Source: Bacillota bacterium (GTDB lineage: Bacteria > Bacillota > Clostridia > Lachnospirales > Lachnospiraceae). From it: a stretch of 64,000 bases of DNA. The DNA is taken from positions 1-64,000 of the forward strand of contig JAQXUQ010000010.1 of NCBI GenBank assembly GCA_029224465.1. The letters run 5' to 3'. This document shows positions 9,001 through 17,958 of this stretch, one piece after another. The notes beneath the pieces are model-generated. The model saw nothing but the letters and a program-made list of their open reading frames with translations, did no database searches and was not told the DNA's origin. The translations under genes were made by a program, and so were the position numbers. The number at the start of each line of letters is the position of its first letter. Position 1 is the stretch's first letter.

Positions 9001-9467
9001 ATATCATGTTTTTTCTAACGCCCAAGAAAGACGTGGACTGTGTCTTTGAAGAGGACACGCTCGGGCAGGCGCTATCCCGGATGGAAGGGCATCAGTTCAC
9101 TTCTATTCCGATTATCAACGGGCACACAGGGGCATATATCGGAACGATTTCCGAGGGAGATATTCTCCGGGAAATCAAGAAGAAAGACAGTCTGTCCATG
9201 CGGTTTGAGGAAGACAAGCCGGTGATGAGTCTGAAACGCAAATGCAATTACCGCGCGGTCCGGGCAGACGCGGACATCGAAGATTTATTCGACTGCGCAA
9301 CCTCCCAGAATTTTGTTCCGGTCGTGGACGATACCGGCGTTCTGATCGGTATTATTACAAGGAAATCCATTCTGAATTTCCTGATCCGCTCCTATAACAA
9401 GTGCTGTGAGAACAGCCCGGAATATGAGGGTGCCAGTCCTCTTTTGAAACTGCAGCTGTACAGATGA
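8997..9467 (+). CDS. CBS domain pair protein
   Basis: A 156-residue protein made almost entirely of two CBS motifs (Bateman module). The first covers about residues 5-60 (SIPIINGHTGAYIGTISEGD) and the second about 75-135 (FVPVVDDTGVLIGIITRKSI). Such stand-alone pairs bind adenine nucleotides or cyclic-di-AMP and act as sensors; CbpB/YkuL of Firmicutes is the closest concept. The ligand here is not evident from sequence. Its start codon overlaps the stop of the DJ-1 family gene, so the two are translationally coupled. Confidence 0.88.
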   Translation: MNIMFFLTPKKDVDCVFEEDTLGQALSRMEGHQFTSIPIINGHTGAYIGTISEGDILREIKKKDSLSMRFEEDKPVMSLKRKCNYRAVRADADIEDLFDCATSQNFVPVVDDTGVLIGIITRKSILNFLIRSYNKCCENSPEYEGASPLLKLQLYR

Positions 9468-9505
9468 AGATATCTTCCGTTTCCGGAAGGTGTTTTCTAT
9501 AGAAC

Positions 9506-9548
9506 GAATCCGCCGGATACGCACTCGCCCTGCGCACCCGGCGGATTC
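9506..9548. terminator. Bidirectional terminator between convergent genes
   Basis: A perfect 11-bp stem GAATCCGCCGG/CCGGCGGATTC lies between the converging CBS-protein and LacI-family genes. A second inverted repeat (ACGGAAG/CTTCCGT, 9555-9587) follows. The T-tracts are short. It probably serves both directions. Confidence 0.65.
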
Positions 9549-9604
9549 TTCTGCACGGAAGCCGGTAACCCGGTCACCGTCTTCCGTATCAGCCTCTTTA
9601 AAGG

Positions 9605-10663
9605 TTATGACGCCGTTGTCTGACCGCTCCGGCGCGGAGCCGTCGAATCGCGGATCAGAAGCTTCGCCGGAACAATGATATTCTGCGGCGCCTTCTTCTC
9701 CTCAATCATCTCAAAAAGAAGATGAATCGTTTCTTCCGACATTTCTTCCACAGGCTGTTTCACACTGGTCAGCCTCGGAATATAGTAATCTCCACTTTCA
9801 ATGCCATCGAAACCGACGACAGACACATCTTCCGGAATTTTCTTTCCGCGATCTACAAGCGCACGGCACGCGCCCATGGCGATGACATCCGCAATGCAGA
9901 ATACCGCTGTCATATCGGGACATCTGTCCAGCAGAACCGACGCCCCTTTATAACCGTTCGGCATGGTATAGTGCTCGGTGCCTTCGTTAACCTCGGCAAC
10001 CAGCGCGCTGTCATAGGGAAGATGATTCTTTTCGAGCGCCTTTCTGTACCCTTCATAGCGGAGTCTGCCGACAGACGGAATGCCGATACCTTCTCCGATG
10101 AACCCGATTCTTGTGTGCCCGAGACTTACAAGGTAATCAATCGCCATGCAGGCAGCCTGCGTATCGTCGACCGCGATATTCGCGACCTTTACGGATTTTG
10201 CCGTCAGGTTGGCTACATTTCCGATTGTACTGAATATATAAGGCACGCCGAGCTTGGCAAGAACCTTCGGATCATGTGTAAAAGCACCACCCAGAAAAAC
10301 AATTCCCTTGAGCCTGCGCTCAATGACCAGAGACATTGCCACGGCAACTTCGTCCTCATCCGTTCCGACGTGCCGGAGAATCGTTGTATAATCCTTTTTC
10401 TGGATATATTCTTCCATGATCCGGATCATTCCGAAGAAGAACGGGTTCGAAATACCTTTGACAAGAAGCGCGATGTTATTCGTCTCGCTCCTTTTCAGAT
10501 ACCTTGCCGAATCATTCGGAATAAAGCCTGTCTCCCGGATGACCTGCATGATTCTGGCTTTTGTCTCGGGATTGATGTCCGGATGATTGTTCAGGGCTCT
10601 CGATACAGTTGAGACTCCTACGCCGCATAGTTTAGCGATGTCTTTGATAGTGATGTTGGACAT
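9605..10663 (-). CDS. LacI family transcriptional regulator of the maltodextrin locus
   Basis: A 352-residue repressor. The N-terminal helix-turn-helix and hinge are clear (TIKDIAKLCGVGVSTVSRAL, residues 5-24), followed by a periplasmic-binding-like effector domain (IALLVKGISNPFF onward, about 63-340). It is the last gene of the malE-F-G-Q unit, 65 bp downstream of malQ. The obvious inference is that it senses a maltodextrin and controls this unit. A palindrome shared by the malE and glgP control regions (core CGGTACCG) is a candidate operator. The effector is inferred from location only. Confidence 0.92.
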   Translation of the reverse strand: MSNITIKDIAKLCGVGVSTVSRALNNHPDINPETKARIMQVIRETGFIPNDSARYLKRSETNNIALLVKGISNPFFFGMIRIMEEYIQKKDYTTILRHVGTDEDEVAVAMSLVIERRLKGIVFLGGAFTHDPKVLAKLGVPYIFSTIGNVANLTAKSVKVANIAVDDTQAACMAIDYLVSLGHTRIGFIGEGIGIPSVGRLRYEGYRKALEKNHLPYDSALVAEVNEGTEHYTMPNGYKGASVLLDRCPDMTAVFCIADVIAMGACRALVDRGKKIPEDVSVVGFDGIESGDYYIPRLTSVKQPVEEMSEETIHLLFEMIEEKKAPQNIIVPAKLLIRDSTAPRRSGQTTAS

Positions 10664-10728
10664 AGGAATTCCCCCGATTCAAAAAATTTGCTTCTAATCA
10701 TAAAACAAAGCCATGAAAAGGTCCAGTC

Positions 10729-12270
10729 TTATGATTTTTTATCAGCCCTCCCGTAAAGTTCCGCAAGTGCAGCCATCTTCTGCGCCAGTTCATCCGAAGC
10801 GGCGTCTGGCAGCATCCGCCACATCCAGTTGCCGCCAAGCGTCGACGGTGTATTGATGCGGGCCTCGTCTCCGAGATTCAGATAATCCTGCATTGGAATG
10901 ATACAGGTATTGCCGACGCTCATGAACGCTGTCCGGATAAATTCCCATGCGGCGGTCTTTTCACTGCGGATACCGCAGTAAGCCTTTGCAAAGGTCCTGT
11001 CCTTCCGGTTCACGCTGTCATACCAGCCGCGCATGGTTTCGTTGTCATGCGTTCCGGTATAAACTACGCAGTTCTGCGGGTAATTGTGCGGAAGATAATC
11101 GCTGTCTTCCCTCGAATCAAACGCGAACTGCAGTACTTTCATGCCGGGGAATCCGGTCTTTTTCACCAGCCGGATAACCGAAGGCGTGAGGAACCCCAGA
11201 TCTTCCGCGATCACAGGCTTGTTCCCGAGCTTTTCTTTCACCTTGGCAAAAAGGTCAAATCCGGGGCCTTTTCTCCACTCTCCGTGCTCTGCTGTTGCAT
11301 CTCCGTAAGGAATTGCATAATACTCATCGAATCCGCGGAAATGGTCAATCCTGACGACATCGTACAGGCGGAAGCACCATTCGAGTCTCTTCAGCCACCA
11401 GGCAAATCCGGTCTTTTTATGATAATCCCATTTATAAATCGGATTTCCCCAGAGCTGTCCTGTTGCGGAAAAAGCATCCGGCGGGCAGCCCGCGACAACC
11501 GTCGGATATCCGTTTTCATCCAGCTCGAAAAGCTCCGGATGGCTCCAGGTGTCCGCCGAGTCAAACGCGACATAAATCGGGATGTCTCCGATAATGCGGA
11601 TGCCGTTTTTGTTCGCGTAATCTTTCAGCGACTGCCACTGGTTCCGGAACAGATACTGCTGGAACTTGTAGAAACGGATTTCATCCGAGAGCTTTTCCTG
11701 ATAAGCCTTCATCGCTTCCGGTTTTCTGAGCCGGATGTCATCATCCCACTGTGAGAATGCCGCTCCGTGAAAACTGTTTTTGACCGCGCTGTACATCGCA
11801 TAATCATCCAGCCAGTCCGCGTTTTCCCGCGAAAATTCTTCAAAGTCCGCCCGGTCTGCATCATAGTCCGCAGCTGCCCATCTGCCCGCGGGTACTTCCG
11901 CGAACGGGCTGTTCCGATAGGCTTTATACAGCAGTTTAAAACGGTTCTCCGAGATTTCCTTATACCAGATCGTCTGCGGATCATGACCGAAATTGCAGTC
12001 ATCCGCATCTTCCCTGCTGATATATCCTGCCGCGATCAGCTGTTCCGGGTCGATGAAATAGGGATTCCCCGCGAAAGTTGAAAAGGACTGGTACGGAGAA
12101 TCGCCGTATCCCGTCTGCCCGAGGGGCAGGATCTGCCAGTAGGTTTGTTTTGCCTTCTTTAAAAAATCAATAAATGCATATGCTTCCCGGGAGAAGCTTC
12201 CGATCCCATAACGTGAAGGGAGACTCGCGACCGGAAGCAGAACTCCGCAGGCTCTTTTGAGTTTTGCCAT
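10729..12270 (-). CDS. malQ: 4-alpha-glucanotransferase (amylomaltase)
   Basis: A GH77 enzyme of 513 residues that transfers maltosyl and longer glucan units between maltodextrins and releases glucose. The family N-terminus is intact (RACGVLLPVASLPSRYGIG). The catalytic aspartate lies in VRIDHFRGFDEYY, the acid/base glutamate in VIAEDLGFL, and the third acidic residue in YTGTHDNETMRGW. The length matches the short bacterial form. It starts one base before the end of the preceding permease gene, in a unit that imports maltodextrins. It would act together with glycogen phosphorylase at 22744-25053. Confidence 0.97.
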   Translation of the reverse strand: MAKLKRACGVLLPVASLPSRYGIGSFSREAYAFIDFLKKAKQTYWQILPLGQTGYGDSPYQSFSTFAGNPYFIDPEQLIAAGYISREDADDCNFGHDPQTIWYKEISENRFKLLYKAYRNSPFAEVPAGRWAAADYDADRADFEEFSRENADWLDDYAMYSAVKNSFHGAAFSQWDDDIRLRKPEAMKAYQEKLSDEIRFYKFQQYLFRNQWQSLKDYANKNGIRIIGDIPIYVAFDSADTWSHPELFELDENGYPTVVAGCPPDAFSATGQLWGNPIYKWDYHKKTGFAWWLKRLEWCFRLYDVVRIDHFRGFDEYYAIPYGDATAEHGEWRKGPGFDLFAKVKEKLGNKPVIAEDLGFLTPSVIRLVKKTGFPGMKVLQFAFDSREDSDYLPHNYPQNCVVYTGTHDNETMRGWYDSVNRKDRTFAKAYCGIRSEKTAAWEFIRTAFMSVGNTCIIPMQDYLNLGDEARINTPSTLGGNWMWRMLPDAASDELAQKMAALAELYGRADKKS

Positions 12271-12271
12271 A

Positions 12272-13177
12272 TTACCCCTTTACAGCTCCGGCGAGAACGC
12301 CTTCGATGATATACTTCTGCGCCGCGATGTAGAATATGACAATCGGTACAATGGCAAGGACCAGAACCGCCATCATCGCGCCCCAGTCAACCTGTCCGTG
12401 GGACTGTTTGAGGAACTGTACGGCGATCGGTATTGTTTTGTACTTATTGATATTCAGCACCAGGCTGGGCAGAAGGTAGTCGTTCCATACCCACATGGAT
12501 TCCAGAATTGCGACCGTAACAATCGTGGGCTTCATGATCGGAAGAATGATCTTGAAGTAGGTCTGGATCGGCGTGCAGCCGTCGATCATGGCCGCCTCTT
12601 CAATCTCGACCGATACACTCTTGACAAAGCCTGTGAACATAAAGACCGCGAGACCGGCGCCGAATCCGAGATAGACAATCGTGATGCCCAGCGGATTGGA
12701 CAGGTGCAGAATGTTCGCGAACTTGGAAAGCGTGAACATGACCATCTGGAACGGTACGATCATGGAAAACAGGCACAGCAGATAAATGATCTTTGTGGCC
12801 GCGTTATGCACACGGGTGATGTACCACGCGCACATCGAGCAGCACAGGATAATCAGGAAAACAGAAATAACCGTGATGAACAGCGAATACCCGAAGCTCT
12901 GGAAGAACTTTGTCTGCTTAATCGCTGTTTTATAGTTCATGAATCCGACAAAGGTCTTGCTGATACCGGCCTGCCATCTTGCGAATCCCTGGGAAAGCTT
13001 TACGTTCGAAATTCCAAACGGATTCGAGAAGATATATGCCTTTCTCTTGAACGAATTCAGAAGAACCATTGCGATCGGCAGAAGCCACGCAATCGAAATA
13101 ACCGCAAAGAGCGTCGTAAGGATCCAGCCATGTTTAGCCCGTCTTACAGTAGAGACGTTTCCATCTGTCTTAGCCAT
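12272..13177 (-). CDS. Maltodextrin ABC transporter permease, MalG family
   Basis: An inner-membrane permease of 301 residues with six predicted transmembrane segments and the EAA loop EIEEAAMIDGCTPIQTYFKI. It ends in the IIEGVLAGAVKG tail typical of MalG-type CUT1 carbohydrate permeases. Its ATG overlaps the malF stop codon (TAATG), so translation is coupled. No ATPase gene is present; CUT1 systems in Firmicutes often share a general MsmK/MsmX-type ATPase encoded elsewhere. Confidence 0.94.
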   Translation of the reverse strand: MAKTDGNVSTVRRAKHGWILTTLFAVISIAWLLPIAMVLLNSFKRKAYIFSNPFGISNVKLSQGFARWQAGISKTFVGFMNYKTAIKQTKFFQSFGYSLFITVISVFLIILCCSMCAWYITRVHNAATKIIYLLCLFSMIVPFQMVMFTLSKFANILHLSNPLGITIVYLGFGAGLAVFMFTGFVKSVSVEIEEAAMIDGCTPIQTYFKIILPIMKPTIVTVAILESMWVWNDYLLPSLVLNINKYKTIPIAVQFLKQSHGQVDWGAMMAVLVLAIVPIVIFYIAAQKYIIEGVLAGAVKG

Positions 13178-14034
13178 TACTGCTGTACCTCCTTACTTGT
13201 CGTGAGTTTATTCTGGATGACCGAAATCAATGCTACAAGCAGGAAGAAGATCACGGCTTTCGCCTGTCCTACGCCCTGCCAGCCGGTCGTGCCGTACATT
13301 GTATTGTAAATATTCAGGGCAAGCAGTTCAGACATCTTGCCGGGATTGCCTCCGGTCAGTGCAAGGTTCTGGTCGAAGAGTTTGAAACCGTTCGTGAGTG
13401 TCAGGAACGAGCAGATAGTAATCGTCGGCATCAAGAGCGGAAGCGTTACATTCCTGAGCAGCTGCCAGTTGTTCGCGCCGTCAATTTTCGCGGCTTCAAT
13501 AAGGTCCGCCGGAATGTTCTGGATGCCGGCAACATAGATGATCATCATGTAGCCGATCTGCTGCCAGCAGACGACAATGACGAGGCCCCAGAAAGCGTAC
13601 CACTGAGTCGAAACAATCGTCTTCGAATACTTCGCGAGATAGCTGTTGAAAATCATCAGCCATACATACGAAAGAACGATACCGCCGATCAGGTTCGGCA
13701 GGAAGAATACCGTACGGAACAGGTTGGTTCCCTTGATTCCTTTGGTCAGAGCCATCGCGATACCGAAAGCGGCCACGTTAATGATGGCAACTGTCACAAC
13801 CGTGAAGAGCGCTGTATACCAGAGAGAATGAAGGAATGTGGTGTCAACTTCGCCGTTGACCACGAAAATGCGGGTGTAGTTGCGAAGCCCGACGAATTTC
13901 CAGTCTACAACGGTTGTGAATTTGCAGAATGAAAGCCAGATGCCGTAAACAAACGGGACGATAAAGCCGATTGTGAAGGCTGCCATTGTTGGCAGCACGA
14001 ACACCGGCCAGTATTTTTTGATTGATTTTTCCAT
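13177..14034 (-). CDS. Maltodextrin ABC transporter permease, MalF family
   Basis: The partner CUT1 permease, about 285 residues, with the EAA loop DLIEAAKIDGANNWQLLRNV. The start chosen at 14034 (MEKSIKKYW) has AAAGGA seven to eight bases upstream; the open frame extends to 14118, but that part overlaps the terminator hairpin. The periplasmic P2-type loop between the early helices is short compared with E. coli MalF, as is usual for Firmicutes. It follows the binding-protein gene after 117 bp containing a strong hairpin, so expression is probably lower than that of the binding protein. Confidence 0.94.
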   Translation of the reverse strand: MEKSIKKYWPVFVLPTMAAFTIGFIVPFVYGIWLSFCKFTTVVDWKFVGLRNYTRIFVVNGEVDTTFLHSLWYTALFTVVTVAIINVAAFGIAMALTKGIKGTNLFRTVFFLPNLIGGIVLSYVWLMIFNSYLAKYSKTIVSTQWYAFWGLVIVVCWQQIGYMMIIYVAGIQNIPADLIEAAKIDGANNWQLLRNVTLPLLMPTITICSFLTLTNGFKLFDQNLALTGGNPGKMSELLALNIYNTMYGTTGWQGVGQAKAVIFFLLVALISVIQNKLTTSKEVQQ

Positions 14035-14083
14035 GGCGAGTCCTTTCAAAATCAATGAAAAACAAAATTCCGGAAAAGAAGTG

Positions 14084-14116
14084 AAAAACGCGGATGGGTG
14101 AATGTCACCCACCCGC
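14084..14116 (-). terminator. Intra-operon terminator between malE and malF
   Basis: On the minus strand GCGGGTGGGTG, a short loop, then CACCCATCCGC followed by GTTTTT. It sits directly after the binding-protein stop. Partial termination here would give the usual excess of binding protein over permeases. Confidence 0.85.
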
Positions 14117-14151
14117 ATTCATTTCTTCAGATCATGAAAGCTGTATCCTGC

Positions 14152-15615
14152 TTATTCGGTCTTAGCCTGTTCAGCAAGCTTCCACTGTTTTGCCCAGCCG
14201 TCAACGAATGCTGTCTTAACTGCATCCCAGTCGCCGGAGCCGTCTGTGTAAGCGGTCAGAGCCGATACAAAGTCTGCTCTCCAGTCATCTACGTTCGGAG
14301 TAGCGTTGAAGGACCATGCTACGGAAGTCTTTCCTTCGTTCATATATTCGGAAGCCTTTGCGCCGAATGCATTCTTCGGAGCGTAGTCGCCTGTGAATGT
14401 ATCAAACGGAGCGGAAAGGCCCATCTTGTTGACGATGGCGTCACGGCCTTCATCCGATGTGATAACCCAGTTCAGGAAGGCAAGAGAAGCATCGATCTCT
14501 TCCTGCGAGCACTTTGCGTTTACTGCCCAGTGATTCTCGGTACCAACGCAGAGGCCTTCGTTCGCATCATCAACACCGAAGTAGATCGGCATCATATCGA
14601 GATCTTCCGCCTTTACAAGGTAGCCGTTGTCAGGATTTGTCAGAGCGGAGAATTCCCAGTCGCCGTTCTGATAGAAAACAGCCTGCTCCATGCCAAGTTC
14701 CTGCTCGGCATTGTATGTACCGGAAGCCAGTGTCTTGGGATCAGCGCCGGAATCCTGTACGTACATATCCCAGACTTTCTTGAAGTTGTCGAGGTATGTT
14801 CCCTTGATTTCAGGCTCGCCTGCTGTCAGATCAGCAAGGCCGTCATCCTTGAATTCATAGTACAGAGGCATGTTTGCAAGGTGTCCGGAGAATCTCCAGG
14901 AAGAACCGCTGTCCAGACCTGCGGAAGCAAAAGCGCCCTGAAGGTCGCAGCCGAACTTCTCGTTCATCTCGTCTACACGCTTGTTCAGATCATCCGCAAC
15001 CTTCTTGAGGGTATCGAAATCCTTAATGTCATCAGGGCTCTTGATAACCGCGTTGTCCAGTGTGCAGTAATCGGAAAGCAGTGTCTTGTTGTAAATGATG
15101 CCGTATGCTTCATAGCAGTTCGCGATCGCAACGGTCTTGTCATCCGACTTGATGTCCAGAGAGTGATCCGAAACGTGCTTGTAAAGATCGGAGTCACTGA
15201 GGTCATACAGGTAATCTTTCCATGTCGCAACGTCGTTCGCATTGCCGATGTTGAAGATGGTAGGAGCTTCGCTCTTTGCCATTTCAGACTGGAGTGTTGT
15301 AGCGTACTGTCCGTCCGCAGCTGTAAGAACAGTTACGTTGCCGCCAAGATCATTGTACTTGGAAGCCAGTTCCTGCCAGGCCTCATCTGTCTCGGGCTTG
15401 AAGTTCAGAAGATAAACTCTTCCGCCATTGATTGCAGCCGTGTCAGCCGCTTCTGTCGTTGCTGCCGCAGCCTCGGTTGCTGCCGCTGTTGCAGCTTCGG
15501 TTGCTGCAGAGCCGGCTTCGGTCGCCGCCGTGTCACTGCCCTTGGAGCCGCAGCCTGCCAGTACTGCTGAGGCCATAGCCGCGCTAAGTACAACACTTAA
15601 CACTTTCTTTTTCAT
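14152..15615 (-). CDS. Maltodextrin-binding lipoprotein (extracellular solute-binding protein family 1)
   Basis: A secreted binding protein of about 487 residues that delivers ligand to the MalF/MalG permeases. It has a lipoprotein signal (MKKKVLSVVLSAAMASAVLAGC, lipobox AVLAGC). An alanine/threonine/glutamate low-complexity linker follows, covering about residues 20-60, where the unit AATEA recurs. The globular type 1 domain starts near GGRVYLLNFKPETDEAW. The start at 15615 has AGGAGAGG about eight bases upstream; a longer frame to 15663 includes the ribosome binding site and is rejected. Ligand identity is inferred from malQ and the permeases in the same unit. Confidence 0.93.
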   Translation of the reverse strand: MKKKVLSVVLSAAMASAVLAGCGSKGSDTAATEAGSAATEAATAAATEAAAATTEAADTAAINGGRVYLLNFKPETDEAWQELASKYNDLGGNVTVLTAADGQYATTLQSEMAKSEAPTIFNIGNANDVATWKDYLYDLSDSDLYKHVSDHSLDIKSDDKTVAIANCYEAYGIIYNKTLLSDYCTLDNAVIKSPDDIKDFDTLKKVADDLNKRVDEMNEKFGCDLQGAFASAGLDSGSSWRFSGHLANMPLYYEFKDDGLADLTAGEPEIKGTYLDNFKKVWDMYVQDSGADPKTLASGTYNAEQELGMEQAVFYQNGDWEFSALTNPDNGYLVKAEDLDMMPIYFGVDDANEGLCVGTENHWAVNAKCSQEEIDASLAFLNWVITSDEGRDAIVNKMGLSAPFDTFTGDYAPKNAFGAKASEYMNEGKTSVAWSFNATPNVDDWRADFVSALTAYTDGSGDWDAVKTAFVDGWAKQWKLAEQAKTE

Positions 15616-15664
15616 ACGTCTTTCCTCTCCTTTTTCCCGGTATCTCCATACCGTTTTCAACAAA

Positions 15665-15702
15665 TTCCGATGCCCGGCGAAGCCGTCCGCATCCGTCCGG
15701 AA
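15665..15702 (-). other. Stable hairpin in the malE leader
   Basis: On the minus strand the leader folds into nested stems: TTCCG/CGGAA outside, GATGC/GCATC in the middle, and CGGC-TTCG-CCG as a UUCG-type tetraloop tip. There is no following T-run, so it is not a terminator. It may stabilise the mRNA or serve as a regulator target. Confidence 0.5.
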
Positions 15703-15740
15703 GCCTTTCCCTTCTCCCTGTACCTTTGCATTTTACTGTG

Positions 15741-15796
15741 TTCGGTACCGTTTCCGGAACTGTTTCCAATATACAGCCTGTCCATGAAAATGGCAA
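15741..15796 (-). promoter_or_regulatory. malE promoter with LacI-type operator
   Basis: On the minus strand TTGCCA (15791-15796), 17 bp, then TATATT (15768-15773). Directly downstream, over the expected start point, lies GGAAACGGTACCGAA (15741-15755), preceded by a partial copy GGAAACAGTTCC. The core CGGTACCG is palindromic, and the same sequence appears twice upstream of glgP. The rest of the gene-free stretch 15616-15971 holds the leader hairpin, the rho terminator and AT-rich sequence without other recognisable features. Confidence 0.7.
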
Positions 15797-15903
15797 TATC
15801 TATTTTGTGCAAAAAAGACAGTTTGTGAATAATGTATTAAATTGTTCCGTATGTTTTGTATATTATTTCAGATAGCTTTGTGAAGTGGATGTGCGACCCT
15901 GCG

Positions 15904-15928
15904 AAAAAAGGCTGCCGTGCTGGCAGCC
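15904..15928 (-). terminator. Intrinsic terminator of rho
   Basis: On the minus strand GGCTGCC-AGCAC-GGCAGCC is followed by TTTTTT. It lies about 45 bp past the rho stop codon. Confidence 0.9.
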
Positions 15929-15971
15929 CTCTTTATCAGCAATAAGATATACGAATTCTGTTCGTTGCAGT

Positions 15972-17651
15972 TCAGAAAGACCACTGAATCTTTCTAACCA
16001 TTGCTACAAACTCGTTGTTCGACCTTGTCTTCGAGAAAAGATCGAGCACCTGATCCGTCGCGTCTTCTCCGCGTGCGCCGATCAGTGCCCTGCGCAGGAT
16101 GCTGACGCTCTCCTGCTCCTCCTGCGTAAGAAGAAGGTCGTCTCTTCTCGTGCCGGACTTGGCAAGATCTATGGCAGGGAAAATCCGGCGTTCGGAAAGT
16201 TTTCTGTTCAGGATCATTTCCATGTTGCCGGTACCCTTGAACTCTTCGTAGACAACATCGTCCATCTTGGAGCCGGTTTCAATCAGCGCAGTTGCAAGGA
16301 TCGTCAGGGATCCTCCCTCGCGCATATTTCTGGCAGCGCCGAAGAAGCGCTTCGGCATATGCAGTGCCGCCGGATCAAGACCGCCGGAAAGCGTGCGTCC
16401 GCTCGAAGGCTCTGTCAGGTTGTAAGCTCTTGTAAGTCTCGTGATCGAGTCAAGCAGAATCATCACATCCTGCTTGTGCTCGACAAGGCGCTTGGCTCTT
16501 TCAATGACCATCTCGGAAACCCGCTTGTGATGTTCGGGCGTTTCATCGAAGGTCGAGTAAATGACTTCGACATTGGGTCCCGCGATTGCCTCTTTGATAT
16601 CTGTTACTTCTTCGGGACGCTCGTCAATCAGAAGGATGATCAGGTGAATTTCCGGGTTGTTAAACTTCACGCTCTTTGCGACTTCCTTGACGAGCGTTGT
16701 CTTGCCGGCCTTCGGAGGGGAAACAATCATGCCTCTCTGACCCTTGCCTACCGGACAGAACAAATCCATGACGCGCATTGCGATCGTCGAATTGTACGTC
16801 TCGAGACGGATCTTCTCGTTCGGGAAAATCGGCGTCATGTCCTCGAAATTAAAGCGTCTTTTCGCGTCTTCAGGATTTCTTCCGTTGACGGAATCAACGA
16901 AAAGCAGCGCGGAAAACTTCTCTCCCTGCGTCCGTATCCGGATATGTCCCTTGATAATGTCGCCGGTCTTTAAATTGAAGCGCCGGATCTGGCTGGGTGC
17001 GACATAGACATCATTATCGCCGGGCAGATAGTTGGCGGAGCGGATAAAACCGTAGCCATCCGGCATAACCTCCAGAATCCCGTTCGCCATTTCTCCGCTG
17101 TCGAGCTCTTTATTCAGTTCATCCTTGTGCAGCACCGGCTGGTCCGGCCTCACAAGGCCTCTTCTCTGATAGCGGTTATCAATTTCCTGTGATCCACCAT
17201 ACCTGGTCTGCGCTGCAGGCGCCTTTTCCTGCCGTTCTTCGCGTGCTTCCTGTTCGGCAACGGCATCGTAGGTGTCTTTCGCCGGCTCCTGCGCAGGCGC
17301 GGTTCTGCTGCGCTCCTGCGCTGCTGCACGCGGCGCGCGGCGTTCCGTCGTTCTCCTCGGCATACCTCTTCCCTGTCTTGCAGGTGTCCCGGCTGCCCGC
17401 TCATCAGGTCTTTCCGCAGTCTCCGCCGCGGGAGCTGCCTTTTCAGGAACAGGTTTTTCCTGTTCCTGCGATACCGGAGCGGGCGCCTCACTGCTGCCTG
17501 CTGCAGCGGCGCGCGCTTCTTCCATATCGAGCTTCATCATCTGCCCGATCAGCTCCGCCTTCTTCGCGCGCGCGGCAACCTTCAGCCCGCGCTGCTTCGC
17601 GATCGCGCGAAGATCTGTCATTGCGAGTGACTCATACATTTCCTGTGTCAT
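15972..17651 (-). CDS. rho: Transcription termination factor Rho
   Basis: A hexameric RNA helicase that ends transcription. It has the N-terminal Rho_N helix bundle (LRAIAKQRGLKVAARAKKAE) and the RNA-binding cold-shock-like domain (GILEVMPDGYGFIRSANYLP). The RecA-type motor has Walker A SPPKAGKTTLV and Walker B VMILLDSITRL, with the family loop SGTRRDDLL. At 559 residues it is about 140 longer than E. coli Rho. The extra length is an insertion at about residues 45-165 that is rich in alanine, arginine, proline and glutamate and probably disordered. Such insertions occur in other high-complexity Rho proteins and may bind RNA. A strong promoter lies about 190 bp upstream, leaving a long leader. 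Confidence 0.97.
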   Translation of the reverse strand: MTQEMYESLAMTDLRAIAKQRGLKVAARAKKAELIGQMMKLDMEEARAAAAGSSEAPAPVSQEQEKPVPEKAAPAAETAERPDERAAGTPARQGRGMPRRTTERRAPRAAAQERSRTAPAQEPAKDTYDAVAEQEAREERQEKAPAAQTRYGGSQEIDNRYQRRGLVRPDQPVLHKDELNKELDSGEMANGILEVMPDGYGFIRSANYLPGDNDVYVAPSQIRRFNLKTGDIIKGHIRIRTQGEKFSALLFVDSVNGRNPEDAKRRFNFEDMTPIFPNEKIRLETYNSTIAMRVMDLFCPVGKGQRGMIVSPPKAGKTTLVKEVAKSVKFNNPEIHLIILLIDERPEEVTDIKEAIAGPNVEVIYSTFDETPEHHKRVSEMVIERAKRLVEHKQDVMILLDSITRLTRAYNLTEPSSGRTLSGGLDPAALHMPKRFFGAARNMREGGSLTILATALIETGSKMDDVVYEEFKGTGNMEMILNRKLSERRIFPAIDLAKSGTRRDDLLLTQEEQESVSILRRALIGARGEDATDQVLDLFSKTRSNNEFVAMVRKIQWSF

Positions 17652-17726
17652 AAATTCCTCTTATGGATGTCTGAATAGCCAAAACAGTCCGCTCCGCAGA
17701 CTGTCACTTCATACCGGATGAGATAT

Positions 17727-17761
17727 CGAAATAAAACCGAAATTAAAAACCGAAATAAAAG
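17727..17761. repeat. Short tandem repeat in the rho leader
   Basis: Three imperfect copies of an 11-13 bp unit (CGAAATAAAAC) in direct order. It lies within the predicted 5' leader of rho and reads as U-rich tracts (TTTTATTTCGG) on the sense strand. Confidence 0.55.
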
Positions 17762-17839
17762 CCATGAAAACCGTGAATTAGATGCTGAATTGCATGAAGG
17801 ACATGGATGCAACGTGCCGTCTGAAATTTACTTAATCCG

Positions 17840-17868
17840 ATTATAGGACAGCCAAAGTAATTATGCAA
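17840..17868 (-). promoter_or_regulatory. Predicted rho promoter
   Basis: On the minus strand TTGCAT (17863-17868), 17 bp, then a perfect TATAAT (17840-17845). The expected start point is near 17833, giving a leader of about 180 nt. The 307-bp gene-free stretch 17652-17958 also contains the tandem repeat above, a palindrome CCCGGAAATTCCGGG (17874-17888) and a duplicated CCGGGGGAAAA. Confidence 0.7.
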
Positions 17869-17958
17869 TATCGCCCGGAAATTCCGGGGGAAAACCGGGG
17901 GAAAACATACTCCGTGACATAGCACCCGGGAATTCCGCGTGACGGCAGAGCCTGCTCT

